From Mucilaginibacter xinganensis (lineage in GTDB: Bacteria; Bacteroidota; Bacteroidia; Sphingobacteriales; Sphingobacteriaceae): a stretch of DNA of 64,000 bases. Below are positions 53,763 to 63,093 of the stretch, one piece after another. The first letter of the stretch is position 1. The number at the start of each line of letters is the position of its first letter. The DNA lies in the NCBI RefSeq assembly GCF_002257585.1, contig NZ_CP022743.1, forward strand, positions 1,116,001-1,180,000, read 5' to 3'. Both the position numbers and the translations under genes were made by a program. The notes below the pieces were generated by a model that was not told the origin of the DNA, searched no databases, and saw nothing but the letters and a program-made list of their open reading frames with translations.

Positions 53763-55439
53763 TTAAAAACCGCCGGGAACGGGTTTTGTAATTAAATAAA
53801 CATGGCCTAAAACTTCGTGCCTGGTAGTTTTATTGATGAATTTGGGCATGATGTTTTCTTGTGGATAAGTTATAAAGGAGTGTAGTACTGTAAACCTTGC
53901 GTGGGTTTGCACCAGGTAATCCATTGATAGCTGGTTTATATAAAATATAGCGGCTTTGGTAGAATTGAATTTATCAAACTGCGCTATTGGTAAATAGTTA
54001 ACCGGCCGCCTGCAATAAAACTGGAACCCGTTGTTCTCCGTTTTTAAGGAATAGACCGGGAAGCCGTTAAACGGTTTTTGGTTTACGTATTCAGCAGCAG
54101 CAATCTCTCCCCTGTAAGCGGCAATCTCTTTAAAAAAAACAGTGTTAAGATAAAACCCGGTAAACAGGGCTGCCAAACAGCTAAAAATAAAAACTCTTTT
54201 TTGTAGCTCTTTAACATTTATTACTGCCAGTAACACCATCCCCCCAAACAAGGCAATATCCACCAAAAGTAACCAGCTGTTGGCTGGCTTTAAAAAATAA
54301 TGAAGTAACAATATAATGGCGGGAAGTGTCACCACAAAAATCCACCACCCTATTAGTCGCAGCTTTGTACCAAATGCGCTGAGTTTTTCAACACAAACCG
54401 GGGCGGTAATTATAGCAAACAACGGAAAAATGGCGTTGGTGTAAAAAGGGAGCTGAAAGCCTGAAAGTGAAAATAGCACCAACAGCAGCAGTCCGCCGCT
54501 AAAAGTATAGTATTCGTTTAACTTATCGCCTCTAAAAAGTTTCTTTATATTTTTAAATATGGCGTAATAAAATAACAGGCACCATGGTGCAAAAGCCCAT
54601 AGCAAGGTATGCAGGTAAAAAAACACACTGCCTGATACGGCTTTACGGTTGATAGGGCCGCTGTTTAAAAAACGGCCAAACTGGCTATCCCATAAAAACC
54701 ATTTAATGCCCGAAACGTGCTGCATACCGAAAATTGTTTTTTCAGGATGGAGGTCAAACTGGATGTATAAAGCATAAAGCTCGGGCAGGGTGAATATAAA
54801 CGTAAGTACGGCCAGTGCCAGCCATTTGAATTTAACTAAACCAGCCAGTTTTTTTTGAAAAATGAGCTGGCCCAGCAGTGCGCCGCCAATGGCAACCAAC
54901 ACAAACAGTCCCTTTGTCATAATGGCGCACGCGGTAAGCAGCGCCGCAAGTAAAAGGTCAGCAATAGTATAACGTTCCTGCAGTTTTGAAATATGATAGA
55001 TGGCGCCGATGATTAAGCCCATTAAATAAGGTTCGGCCCTCAGGTCGGTATTGGACAGCAGCACGTGTTGCGCCGTCATAATTATCAGTACAGCAACAAA
55101 AGCGATGTCGCGGTTATAGAACTTGCGGGTGAACAGGAAAGTGTATAAAAGACTGATGCAAAAGAAAAGCAACGCAGGCAAACGATACGCCCAGGTGCTG
55201 ATGCCAAATATTTTAAAGCTTAATAATACAGCCCAAAAAGGAAAATGCGGTTTATCAAGCCAGTCAACATTGGTATAGGTAAAAAGCTCAAAAAAGTCTT
55301 TTTTGTAGAGCAGGTTTTTAGCCAGTGAAGCATACAGGCCGGGATCGTCGGTAAAAAATTTAACGTTTATACCTGCCAGGTTAACTGCCAGCGCTAATAC
55401 AAATAACAAAAGGTAAAATATTCTATTTGTATCCTTCAT
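53763..55439 (-). CDS. GT39-like (ArnT/PMT-type) membrane glycosyltransferase
   Basis: 558 residues with ten or more hydrophobic helices. The first periplasmic loop has the acidic motif KFFTDDPGLYASLA with the conserved DD, and WLDKPHFPFWAVL follows, as in dolichol- or polyprenyl-phosphate-dependent ArnT/PMT transferases. These move a lipid-linked sugar to a lipid or protein outside the membrane. Acceptor unknown. It ends 2 bases from the convergent MG2/plug gene. A hairpin terminator that would act on the minus strand lies 92 bases before its start. Confidence 0.85.
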   Translation of the reverse strand: MKDTNRIFYLLLFVLALAVNLAGINVKFFTDDPGLYASLAKNLLYKKDFFELFTYTNVDWLDKPHFPFWAVLLSFKIFGISTWAYRLPALLFFCISLLYTFLFTRKFYNRDIAFVAVLIIMTAQHVLLSNTDLRAEPYLMGLIIGAIYHISKLQERYTIADLLLAALLTACAIMTKGLFVLVAIGGALLGQLIFQKKLAGLVKFKWLALAVLTFIFTLPELYALYIQFDLHPEKTIFGMQHVSGIKWFLWDSQFGRFLNSGPINRKAVSGSVFFYLHTLLWAFAPWCLLFYYAIFKNIKKLFRGDKLNEYYTFSGGLLLLVLFSLSGFQLPFYTNAIFPLFAIITAPVCVEKLSAFGTKLRLIGWWIFVVTLPAIILLLHYFLKPANSWLLLVDIALFGGMVLLAVINVKELQKRVFIFSCLAALFTGFYLNTVFFKEIAAYRGEIAAAEYVNQKPFNGFPVYSLKTENNGFQFYCRRPVNYLPIAQFDKFNSTKAAIFYINQLSMDYLVQTHARFTVLHSFITYPQENIMPKFINKTTRHEVLGHVYLITKPVPGGF

Positions 55440-55823
55440 TTAGTATTTAAAACAGGTGCAAATGCAAGCGCAAATATAGGTTAAGGTATTAAATAAACTT
55501 ACAAACGGGCAATTGTTAGCAGCTTTTAATAAAAAAACCCCACACCTTGCGGCATGAGGCCAAAAATCACAACAATTGTTTAACCTTTCGGTCAATTCCT
55601 AACTGCAATATGATTCTGATATTTAGAACGTTGCAATATTATTTTTGTTTTATAAGTACACTGTAATATTTATTTTTTTTAACAGTTAATTATTTAATAA
55701 CAAAAGCCGTTTTGTTTGAATTATCACAGCAATGTAAAGGCGGAAGATTTAAACGGCTTAAAGTGATTAAATCCAAATTTCAGTCTATCTTTATCTGATA
55801 TTATAACCAATAAAATATTTATT
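55440..55823. other. 384-base intergenic region with an orphan minus-strand terminator
   Basis: AT-rich and without a coding frame. It holds the minus-strand terminator at 55531-55559 and presumably the divergent promoters of the glycosyltransferase and DUF2911 genes. No exact TAnnTTTG box was found by eye. Confidence 0.6.
55531..55559 (-). terminator. Orphan minus-strand terminator upstream of the glycosyltransferase gene
   Basis: On the minus strand a 9-bp stem with three G-T pairs (55551-55559 pairing 55538-55546), tetraloop GCAA and a run of seven T. No gene on this strand lies upstream within this window's intergenic region, so it ends an unseen short transcript or is an attenuator for the glycosyltransferase gene. 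Confidence 0.65.
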
Positions 55824-56342
55824 ATGAAAGCATTATTTCAATTAAAAACACTATCTGTTTTAATGTGTGCCCTTTTTATGTCAACAATGGTAATGGCGCA
55901 GGATAAAAAACCTGCAAGCCCTCACGTTAGTGTAAAAGGTAAAGTAGCTGGTGCCAACATCAGCATCCGTTATGGAAGCCCTTATGTAAAAGGACGTAAA
56001 ATTTGGGGCGGCTTAGAGCCTTATGGTAAGGTTTACCGGGCAGGAGCTGACTCAGCAACCACATTTACTACAGATAAAGCTATTACCGTTGGAGGTAAAG
56101 CATTACCGGCAGGTAAATATTCATTTTTTGTAATCCCGGTTGAAAAGGGAAAATGGACCGTTATTTTTAACAAAACTGCAGAGCAGTGGGGTGCATTTAA
56201 ATATGACCAGGCCCAGGATGCATTACGTGTTATGGTAACGCCAAAAGCACACGCAATGACCGAGTCACTTACTTACGTGATCACAAAAAGCGGCTTTAGT
56301 ATGAATTGGGATAAAATAAGCGTCCCGGTATCTGTTAAGTAA
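55824..56342 (+). CDS. DUF2911 family secreted protein
   Basis: 172 residues, signal peptide 1-25 (STMVMAQ). DUF2911 marks are ISIRYGSPYVKGRKIWGGL, PYGKVYRAGADSATTF and LPAGKYSFFVIPVEKGKWTVIFN. A beta-sandwich domain common in Bacteroidota, probably periplasmic or surface, function unknown. It has its own terminator at 56367. Confidence 0.93.
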   Translation: MKALFQLKTLSVLMCALFMSTMVMAQDKKPASPHVSVKGKVAGANISIRYGSPYVKGRKIWGGLEPYGKVYRAGADSATTFTTDKAITVGGKALPAGKYSFFVIPVEKGKWTVIFNKTAEQWGAFKYDQAQDALRVMVTPKAHAMTESLTYVITKSGFSMNWDKISVPVSVK

Positions 56343-56366
56343 TAGCCGACGTAGTAACACCTTAAA

Positions 56367-56400
56367 ATAAAAGCCTTTCGCATTAGCGGGAGGCTTTTAT
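56367..56400 (+). terminator. Terminator after the DUF2911 gene
   Basis: 10-bp outer stem (56367-56376 pairing 56391-56400) with an inner TCGC/GCGG part and a T-rich tail, 25 bases after the stop. Confidence 0.7.
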
Positions 56401-56437
56401 ATTTTCAAATACCCTGCTATTGCTATATTTACCGCCA

Positions 56438-57550
56438 ATGTTAAACGCTGTGGATAAAAAAGCACTAAAAACCAGGGGTATTGCAATAGCTGCACTTGCC
56501 GTTGCTATTTATTTGCTGATGGTTTTTGCGAACCACCCCCATGCTGTGGAGCGATATTTTTCAACCGGCTTTTACCCGGTTATTTGCTGGCTGCTGCATC
56601 CCGTATTAAGTCTTTTTCCGTTTAGCATGGGCGATGTATTTTATATCGCTACTGTTTTGTATCTTATTTATACGCTCGTTAAGTTCTTAAAACTGCTTTT
56701 TAAAAAGGAGTTTTTCAGCGGAGCCTTGTTAGCGGCGGGCATGGTTATTAAGGTACAGGTGGCTATTTTGATCTTTTATTTGTTTTGGGGAATGAACTAC
56801 TTTCGTCCCTTGGCTGGTGAAAGATTAAACCTCAGAGACACCAGCTATACTACGGCCAGCCTTAAAGCGGTTACCGCTATGCTTATTGACAGTGCCAATG
56901 CCACGCGTGCACGCTTAACACCGGCCGACCTGGCGCAGGACAACAGTACCATTTTTAAAACAGCCGTAATGGCCGTTAGTAAACTCTCAAACGATTCTGC
57001 CAGTTTCTGGGCTTATCATCCGGCTGTTAAGCCGTCTATATTAACGCCGTTGCTCAATTATATCGGCACTTCGGGGTATTTTAACCCTTTTACCGGTGAG
57101 GCGCAGGTAAATTACCAGATGCCGGTTTTTAACAGGCCGGTAGTTGCCTGCCACGAAATGTCGCACCAGATGGGGTACGGGCTTGAGGATGAGGCTGATT
57201 TTGGAGGATTCCTGGCCGGGATAGGTTCGCATGACAGGTTGTTGCGCTACTCAGCCTATCACCTTGCCGTTGATGAATTTATGCACGCGTTGTTTTACCG
57301 GGATAGCCTGGCCAATAAACAGCTTAAGCCGCGGGTGTCAAAGGCAGTTCACCAGGATTTTGTTAAGGAGCGCGCTTACTGGGTGTCCTACCAAAACAAA
57401 GCAGAAGTTATCACCAGTATTTTTTACGATCGTTTTTTAAAGGTTAATAACCAGCCGCAGGGCCTTGCCACTTATAACAGGATGGTGCTGTTGGTAATGG
57501 CAAAGTATGGAAAGCGTGCAGCTTACCCTGATCCGTTACCCGGACATTAG
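56438..57550 (+). CDS. DUF3810 family membrane protein with HExxH motif
   Basis: 370 residues from the ATG at 56438; a TTG six codons earlier is less likely. Three N-terminal membrane helices (about 8-30, 55-80, 95-120), then a soluble domain with HEMSHQMGYGLEDEADFGGF, a zinc-type HExxH followed by a Glu ligand. DUF3810 proteins are membrane-bound putative metallopeptidases without a known substrate. It stands alone and ends 30 bases from a convergent small gene. Confidence 0.9.
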   Translation: MLNAVDKKALKTRGIAIAALAVAIYLLMVFANHPHAVERYFSTGFYPVICWLLHPVLSLFPFSMGDVFYIATVLYLIYTLVKFLKLLFKKEFFSGALLAAGMVIKVQVAILIFYLFWGMNYFRPLAGERLNLRDTSYTTASLKAVTAMLIDSANATRARLTPADLAQDNSTIFKTAVMAVSKLSNDSASFWAYHPAVKPSILTPLLNYIGTSGYFNPFTGEAQVNYQMPVFNRPVVACHEMSHQMGYGLEDEADFGGFLAGIGSHDRLLRYSAYHLAVDEFMHALFYRDSLANKQLKPRVSKAVHQDFVKERAYWVSYQNKAEVITSIFYDRFLKVNNQPQGLATYNRMVLLVMAKYGKRAAYPDPLPGH

Positions 57551-57580
57551 GTTAAGCCGTCCGCTTTTAAACTATAACTG

Positions 57581-58102
57581 CTAAAGTACTACTCCTGCCG
57601 GTGTAAATTTAAGGTCGTTGTGGCCAACCAAGGCTGCGGTTGCGTATCCAATATCGTTAATCAGCAGCTTTTCGTTTTCAGCCCTGATGTGCATGCCGTC
57701 AACAAGGAACTCACCGCGCACACGGATCACCACAACCGGGGCTTGTACATCCAGCTCGGCGGTAATGTTATGTTCAAGGCTCATTGCCGATTCGTCATCA
57801 AGCTGGTGAACCTCAATTAAAGTGGTGCCGTCAATCCTTAATACGCGGATGGTATCCCGTTCTACTTTAATCGTATAAGGCGCACCGGTTACTGCTTTGT
57901 TTGAAATTATGGTAACCGGGGTGCCATCTATATCCTTTATATCAATATCTACATCAAAGAAAGAATTTTCTGCCGGAGCCGAAGTGTCGTGATAAATGGC
58001 GTTGATCCTCAAAAAGTGATTCCAGTTTCCATCACTACCGTAACTGATAGTTTTGCCCGGAACAATAAAAGCACTTGTGCCTATTATAAATGCGTATTTC
58101 AT
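57581..58102 (-). CDS. Hypothetical protein with N-terminal hydrophobic segment
   Basis: 173 residues from the ATG at 58102 (MKYAFIIGTSAFIVPGKTIS). An in-frame ATG 13 codons upstream is possible. The rest reads as mostly beta (NHFLRINAIYHD, FFDVDIDIKDIDGTPVTII, PVVVIRVRGEFLVDG). Similar short proteins occur in the family, but I recognise no domain. No membrane anchor is certain. An orphan terminator on this strand lies upstream (58260-58295). Confidence 0.6.
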   Translation of the reverse strand: MKYAFIIGTSAFIVPGKTISYGSDGNWNHFLRINAIYHDTSAPAENSFFDVDIDIKDIDGTPVTIISNKAVTGAPYTIKVERDTIRVLRIDGTTLIEVHQLDDESAMSLEHNITAELDVQAPVVVIRVRGEFLVDGMHIRAENEKLLINDIGYATAALVGHNDLKFTPAGVVL

Positions 58103-58532
58103 GACTGTGTTGGTTAATAATACAGTAATAGCATATTGCATAAAAATGTTTCTTTTATTTTTTGAAAGGCGACATGTTGAAGATAAAAGACAGGCCAGTT
58201 GTTTGGTTTACGGGCATCAGGGAAACCAGGCGGGTGATTAGATCTTTAAAATCTGCCGCAAAAAAAATGCGTTCCGTATCTCACCCCGGAACGCACACAA
58301 CATTTTTCTCAATAATGTTGATCAACTAAATCTCAGATAACATGTTTATGAAAATCCAAGCCCTTTATATTTAACTGATTATAAAATCAATAAAACAAAA
58401 TCAAACTATTGTGTAACAACACAAATCCTATACCTGTTTATAAAATTTCGGGCTATATTAGCTAATTACAATATGCCAACGCACAACAGTAAGGAATTAT
58501 TACATTAATAACTGTAAAAATAACACTAATTT
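58103..58532. other. 430-base intergenic region with an orphan minus-strand terminator
   Basis: AT-rich region between the divergent hypothetical gene and the acylase gene. It holds the hairpin at 58260-58295 and no coding frame of note. Confidence 0.6.
58260..58295 (-). terminator. Orphan minus-strand terminator
   Basis: On the minus strand an 8-bp perfect stem (58288-58295 pairing 58268-58275), 12-base loop and a run of eight T. No annotated minus-strand gene lies immediately upstream, so it may end a small RNA or attenuate the hypothetical gene at 57581-58102. Confidence 0.7.
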
Positions 58533-60770
58533 ATGATCTTGTACAAAAAAGACATATTTATTACAAAATATGCAGTAAAACTTGCTGATTTCGCTAAATG
58601 CCCATTGTTTATTGCAATACTGCTGCTGCCGGTATTCGCGGTTGCACAAAAGTATTCGCCTGCGCAAATAAGGCGTTTTAATGAACAGGCCAATGCCGTT
58701 ACCATTATCCGCGATAACTGGGGGGTACCGCATATTTATGGAAAAACCGATGCTGACGTTGTTTTTGGGCTGATGTACACCCAATGCGAAGATAACTTTA
58801 AAGGCATTGAACAAAATTATTTGTACCAGCTGGGCAGGCAAAGCGAAGTGGATGGGGAGAAAAGCCTTTACACGGATGTACAGCTGCAATTAATTGCAGA
58901 TACAGCCGATGCGATAAAAGACTATAAAGCGGCGGCGCCATGGTTCAGGAAATTAATGGATGCTTTTGCCGACGGTATGAACTATTATTTATACAAACAC
59001 CCTGAGGTTAAACCTGCTGTTTTTCAGCATTTTGAACCCTGGTATGCGCTGATGTTTACGGACGGCAGCGTGGCAGCCACGGTTACCGGTGGCATTAACC
59101 TGGGGGAAACAAAAGCTTTTTATGGCGGCGACCCTGAAAAGCTGGGTGCAGTTTACCGGCCTGCTGCCGTTAGCGACAGGGAAACCGGATCTAACGGGTT
59201 TGCTATTGCCCCTGCTAAATCGGCATCGGGGCATGCCATGCTTTACATTAACCCGCATGTGCCGTTCTACTTCCGAAGCGAGGTGCAGCTGGTAAGCCAG
59301 CAGGGCTTAAATGTTTATGGTGCAGTTACCTGGGGGCAGTTTTTTGTTTACCAGGGATTTAACCCGCACTGCGGCTGGATGCACACCAGCAGCAGTGCCG
59401 ATGTAGGCGACCTGTACGCTGAAAAAATGACTAAAAAAGACGGGCAATGGTATTACGAGTATGATGGGAAATTAAAGCCCGTGATTACCCGCAAGCTGGA
59501 CCTCGGCATTAAAAACGGCAGCGTTACTGAACATAAGGTTATTACAGGGTATTACACGCAGCACGGGCCGGTGCTCGGTAGTCGTGGTGGCAAATGGCTT
59601 GCGCTAAAGGCCAATAACCGGTCATACAACGCGCTGCTCGAATCGTGGCTGATCACTAAGGCCAACACCTTTGCCGAATATAAAAAGGCGATGGCCTTGC
59701 TCTCCAACGGTACCAACAATACCGTTTATGCCGATGACCAGGGCAATATTGCTTTTTGGTACGGCAATTTTATGCCGAAACGAAACCCTGCATTTGACTG
59801 GCGCTTACCTGTTGACGGAAGTACATCGGCAACGGAATGGCAGGGGCTGCATCCGGTTGACGAAAGTGTGCACGTGTATAACCCGGCCAACGGATGGATC
59901 CAGAACTGTAACTCAACGCCATTTGCATCAGCAGGCAAATACAGTCCTGATAAGGCACAATATCCGGCATACATGGCGCCCGACGGGCAAAACTTCAGGG
60001 CAGTTAACGCCATAAAGCTATTGAGCGGAATAAATAAACTGAGTTTGGATGAACTGATAGCTAAAGGATATGACCATTACCTGGCTGCTTTTGACGTATT
60101 GCTGCCACCGCTGCTTAAAGCTTATGATGCAGGGTCCGATTCTGTTAAACAACAACTTGCCGGCCCGGTTGAAGCTATGCGTACCTGGGATAAATATTCG
60201 GCGGTAAACTCCGTTGCCACCACGCTGGCTGTTGAATGGGGAACGTTCATCATCAGCCGCCTGCCACCTGTAAAAACGGACGAGGAAGGCACCTATCAAA
60301 CGGAAAGGGTAAATGCATTTATGCAAACCCTTACTGCCAAACAACAACTGGAAATTTTTACAGCAGCGGTAAAAAGCCTGGAAAAGCGTTACGGCACCTG
60401 GGCGATTAAATGGGGTGAGATCAACAGGTACCAGCGCCCTGCCGACGGTGTAACGTTTAGTGACGATGCGCCAAGCATGCCGGTTGCTGCCGTATCTTCG
60501 GCGTTTGGGCAGCTGCCATCGTTCCAGAGCCGCACCATGAATACCAAAAAGCGCTACGGTTATTCGGGCAACAGCTTTATTGCCGCTGTGGAATTTGGTG
60601 CCCGTATTAAGGCAAAAAGCGTTATCACCGGCGGTCAATCGTTTAATCCGGCATCCAAACACTATACTGATCAGGCTGGCATGTATATTGAAGGTAAGTT
60701 TAAGGATGTTTTGTTTTATAAGGCTGATGTGCTGAAACACGCCGAAAAAACCTATCATCCGGGGCAGTGA
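58533..60770 (+). CDS. Penicillin-acylase-family Ntn hydrolase, secreted
   Basis: 745 residues. A long N-terminal region with a signal-like helix (CPLFIAILLLPVFAVAQ) is followed by the alpha-chain region (TIIRDNWGVPHIYGKTDADVVFGL). The predicted autocleavage nucleophile is Ser220 in DRETGSNGFAIAP. The beta-chain follows (YINPHVPFYFRSEVQLVS, NNTVYADDQGNIAFWYGNFMP). Family members are amide hydrolases that self-process into two chains and cut penicillins, acyl-homoserine lactones or related amides. Substrate unknown, so antibiotic resistance should not be assumed. Single gene. Confidence 0.92.
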   Translation: MILYKKDIFITKYAVKLADFAKCPLFIAILLLPVFAVAQKYSPAQIRRFNEQANAVTIIRDNWGVPHIYGKTDADVVFGLMYTQCEDNFKGIEQNYLYQLGRQSEVDGEKSLYTDVQLQLIADTADAIKDYKAAAPWFRKLMDAFADGMNYYLYKHPEVKPAVFQHFEPWYALMFTDGSVAATVTGGINLGETKAFYGGDPEKLGAVYRPAAVSDRETGSNGFAIAPAKSASGHAMLYINPHVPFYFRSEVQLVSQQGLNVYGAVTWGQFFVYQGFNPHCGWMHTSSSADVGDLYAEKMTKKDGQWYYEYDGKLKPVITRKLDLGIKNGSVTEHKVITGYYTQHGPVLGSRGGKWLALKANNRSYNALLESWLITKANTFAEYKKAMALLSNGTNNTVYADDQGNIAFWYGNFMPKRNPAFDWRLPVDGSTSATEWQGLHPVDESVHVYNPANGWIQNCNSTPFASAGKYSPDKAQYPAYMAPDGQNFRAVNAIKLLSGINKLSLDELIAKGYDHYLAAFDVLLPPLLKAYDAGSDSVKQQLAGPVEAMRTWDKYSAVNSVATTLAVEWGTFIISRLPPVKTDEEGTYQTERVNAFMQTLTAKQQLEIFTAAVKSLEKRYGTWAIKWGEINRYQRPADGVTFSDDAPSMPVAAVSSAFGQLPSFQSRTMNTKKRYGYSGNSFIAAVEFGARIKAKSVITGGQSFNPASKHYTDQAGMYIEGKFKDVLFYKADVLKHAEKTYHPGQ

Positions 60771-60904
60771 AGCGGTGCAGGATTTTAGAAGTAAATTTTT
60801 ACTGCTTAATCTTGTTATTCTAATTCCGGCGCTAATCAGGTATATTTGGTAAGCGCAAAACGTCATTTTAAAATTAAAGTATTGAAAAAACAATTACTGC
60901 TGTT

Positions 60905-61396
60905 ATGAAAAAATACCTGTTCTTTTTACCGGTGATGCTTTTGACAAGCCTAAGCATGTACGGCCAAAGTACAAAGTTTAGCGATCTGGTTTACTTTACC
61001 AGCTTAACCAATAGCGAAGTGTACGACAATTTGTTACAGGGAAACTCTTTTCGGCAGGATTACAGTACCGATGTTAACGGGCACGAGATTGAATATTTTA
61101 AAAGCATAACTGGCAAACCTGCTACCGAAAAAATTGTGGTGGGCAACTTTACCAAGCTATCTGATGGTGCAGTGCTGCATACCGTTAATTATACCTCAAC
61201 CGATCCGCAGCATATTTTAAATATGATTGCGCAGGCTAAACGCTTCGGCCTCGAGATGAAATTTCATGGTGCTGATGAGGCCAACAACATTTACCTGTTG
61301 GATAACAGCTTTTACCGGGTAAGCATTTACCTGCGCCGCGATCAAACTTCAGGCCTGGTAGAGATCAAACAGAAAGAATATTTGGGGATAGAGTAG
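60905..61396 (+). CDS. Hypothetical secreted protein
   Basis: 163 residues with a signal peptide (1-21, ending LSMYGQ). The remainder (FSDLVYFTSLTNSEVYDNLL, HILNMIAQAKRFGLEMKFHG) is alpha/beta by eye. No recognised domain and no membrane helix. It lies 134 bases after the acylase gene on the same strand but has no evident link to it. Confidence 0.7.
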   Translation: MKKYLFFLPVMLLTSLSMYGQSTKFSDLVYFTSLTNSEVYDNLLQGNSFRQDYSTDVNGHEIEYFKSITGKPATEKIVVGNFTKLSDGAVLHTVNYTSTDPQHILNMIAQAKRFGLEMKFHGADEANNIYLLDNSFYRVSIYLRRDQTSGLVEIKQKEYLGIE

Positions 61397-61435
61397 GCAG
61401 GGAAAACCGCCGGTAATTTACTGCATTGTACGCCC

Positions 61436-61452
61436 TTGTTGATGTTGTCACC
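61436..61452 (-). repeat. Copy 1 of a short intergenic repeat (inverted)
   Basis: The minus strand reads GGTGACAACATCAACAA, one mismatch from the copy at 62351. It lies between the genes ending at 61396 and starting at 61550. Confidence 0.5.
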
Positions 61453-61549
61453 AACAAGCTGGATGCGGCCTTTGGTGTATGTGACTCAGCCGTAACCAAC
61501 TACACGTAATCCATGCCAACAAGCCCGATAAACCAAAGACTAAAAAGCA

Positions 61550-61750
61550 ATGACTAAATTTGTAAAGATAATCATTTCACTTTTTTGCATTGCGTTAGGT
61601 TACGTTTTTGGATATATATCTTGGGGCGGTGTTTATGATTTTGGGAATCCTACTAACACGATTTTGTTTTGCTGTTCGAGCCCGTTAATAATAGGAGGAT
61701 TTGTGTATTTTATCGTTGTTTTGGCTAAAAGAAAAAAAACAGTGGTCTAA
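61550..61750 (+). CDS. Small two-helix membrane protein
   Basis: 66 residues with two hydrophobic helices (about 5-25 and 35-58) and a basic tail AKRKKTVV. ATG at 61550. Family not recognised. It lies between two copies of a short intergenic repeat and may be a real small gene, though support is only composition and frame. Confidence 0.5.
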   Translation: MTKFVKIIISLFCIALGYVFGYISWGGVYDFGNPTNTILFCCSSPLIIGGFVYFIVVLAKRKKTVV

Positions 61751-61765
61751 CATGTTTATACTCTC

Positions 61766-61787
61766 CTGACAACACCAGCAAAGGCGG
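61766..61787 (+). repeat. Copy 2 of the short intergenic repeat
   Basis: Reads CTGACAACACCAGCAAAGGCG and on. It shares TGACAACACCA-CAA with the other two copies. Located between genes. Confidence 0.5.
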
Positions 61788-61878
61788 TAGGTAACTAAAA
61801 AAACAGGAATGGTTACAAAGGTTGCTCGTTCACATATTTGCTAAACTTTCTTATCTTGGCAATAGCTAAACCGATGCA

Positions 61879-62319
61879 ATGAAACTATTTTGCTCAACTA
61901 TCGTGATGATTTCCACTATCCTCGCCTGGCACTGTTCTTATGCACAAACCGATTCAGCAACGGTGGAGCATCCTCCCAATGGACACAACTCCCCATATAG
62001 AATTGGCTTTGCCGATCTACAGCTCAATGCTGCATACTACGACGGTCAGCCGTTGGCTGTGATTGGTTACCTCAATCTTGGGTTTGAAATCGATGCTTTG
62101 TGGCTAAGTGAGGAGGAGTATAACACGCACAACTTTAAGAAGGCGATACCGCTGAGAATAGAAGAAAATACTCGAAAAACTGTCAGGCGGTTCAATCACC
62201 ACTATGTGATTGTAGAGACTGTATTTCATCGTTTGGACAACGGACTTGGAACAATCACTAATGAACTGGAAGTAAAAAGCATAAAATTTAGTCGCGTTAA
62301 GGCGCCACAAATAAAATGA
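61879..62319 (+). CDS. Hypothetical secreted protein, OB-fold-like
   Basis: 146 residues with a signal peptide (1-22, HCSYAQ). The segment YDGQPLAVIGYLNLGFEIDALWLS followed later by HHYVIVETVFHRLDNG resembles small OB-fold proteins in which a peptide loop carries a ligand, but no family is certain. It is flanked by short repeats and precedes the sigma factor gene. Confidence 0.6.
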   Translation: MKLFCSTIVMISTILAWHCSYAQTDSATVEHPPNGHNSPYRIGFADLQLNAAYYDGQPLAVIGYLNLGFEIDALWLSEEEYNTHNFKKAIPLRIEENTRKTVRRFNHHYVIVETVFHRLDNGLGTITNELEVKSIKFSRVKAPQIK

Positions 62320-62350
62320 GCGCCGCTACCTGATTGTTCCGATCGGAGGT

Positions 62351-62371
62351 GGTGACAACACCAACAAATGC
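62351..62371 (+). repeat. Copy 3 of the short intergenic repeat
   Basis: Reads GGTGACAACACCAACAAATG and C. It is the reference copy for the repeat also seen at 61436 (inverted) and 61766. Confidence 0.5.
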
Positions 62372-62399
62372 TAAAAAAGCAAGTTAAGCTGAAACATTT

Positions 62400-62407
62400 T
62401 ATCTTTG
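62400..62407 (+). promoter_or_regulatory. Candidate -7 promoter element (TATCTTTG) for the sigma factor gene
   Basis: Exact TAnnTTTG match, about 120 bases before the ATG at 62528. A proper -33 TTG is not obvious, so it is only a candidate. Confidence 0.35.
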
Positions 62408-62527
62408 AATACTCCAAATTGTTAAAACGGGCTAACGTCTTCACTTTTTTTCACAAATTTTAAAATGTTTCTGAAATACAGTCGTCTGCTCTATTAAATA
62501 ACAGTAAATAAATTGATCACCGCCGTA

Positions 62528-63082
62528 ATGCCCGAAGAAAACCACAAGACTATTATACAAGCTATTGGCGCGTATGGTAAAAACTTGCTGGGCTTTATCA
62601 GGCGCAGGGTAAAGAACGATGCCGATGCCGAAGACATTCTGCAGGATGTTTGGTACCAGTTCAGCTCGGTAATAAATTCAGAACCCATTGAGCAAACCGG
62701 GGCCTGGCTTTACAAGGTGGCACGCAATAAAATACTGGATAAGCATAAAAAGCATACCGAAACTTTGCTGGATGATATGCTGCCCGAAGAGGATGAAGAC
62801 AATGCGTTTGACTTTAAATCCATCCTGATGACGGAAGCTAACACCCCCGAAACGGAGTATGTACGCAATCTTTTTTGGGAGCAGCTTTTTATAGCGCTTG
62901 ATGAGCTGCCGACCGAGCAAAGGCAGGTGTTTATCTGGCATGAGCTGGACGACATCCCCTTTAGCGAGATTGCCCAAAACACCGGCGTAAACGTGCAAAC
63001 CCTGGTATCGCGCAAGCGGTATGCGGTGGTGCACCTGCGCAAAAGGTTAAAACAATTGTACGAGGAAATTACACAATATTAA
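62528..63082 (+). CDS. ECF-type RNA polymerase sigma factor
   Basis: 184 residues from the ATG at 62528; a TTG five codons earlier is less likely. Region 2 includes GFIRRRVKNDADAEDILQDVWYQF and AWLYKVARNKILDKHK. Region 4 is LDELPTEQRQVFIWHELDDI followed by FSEIAQNTGVNVQTLVSRKR. A normal-length ECF factor for extracytoplasmic stress or nutrient control. The next gene (11 bases) encodes a membrane protein and may modulate it, though it is not a recognisable anti-sigma factor. Confidence 0.92.
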   Translation: MPEENHKTIIQAIGAYGKNLLGFIRRRVKNDADAEDILQDVWYQFSSVINSEPIEQTGAWLYKVARNKILDKHKKHTETLLDDMLPEEDEDNAFDFKSILMTEANTPETEYVRNLFWEQLFIALDELPTEQRQVFIWHELDDIPFSEIAQNTGVNVQTLVSRKRYAVVHLRKRLKQLYEEITQY

Positions 63083-63093
63083 AAGACATTAAC

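Noticed and set aside
58533..60770. Reading the penicillin-acylase-family gene as a beta-lactam resistance gene
   Set aside because: Family members act on many amides; no sequence sign points to penicillin as substrate.
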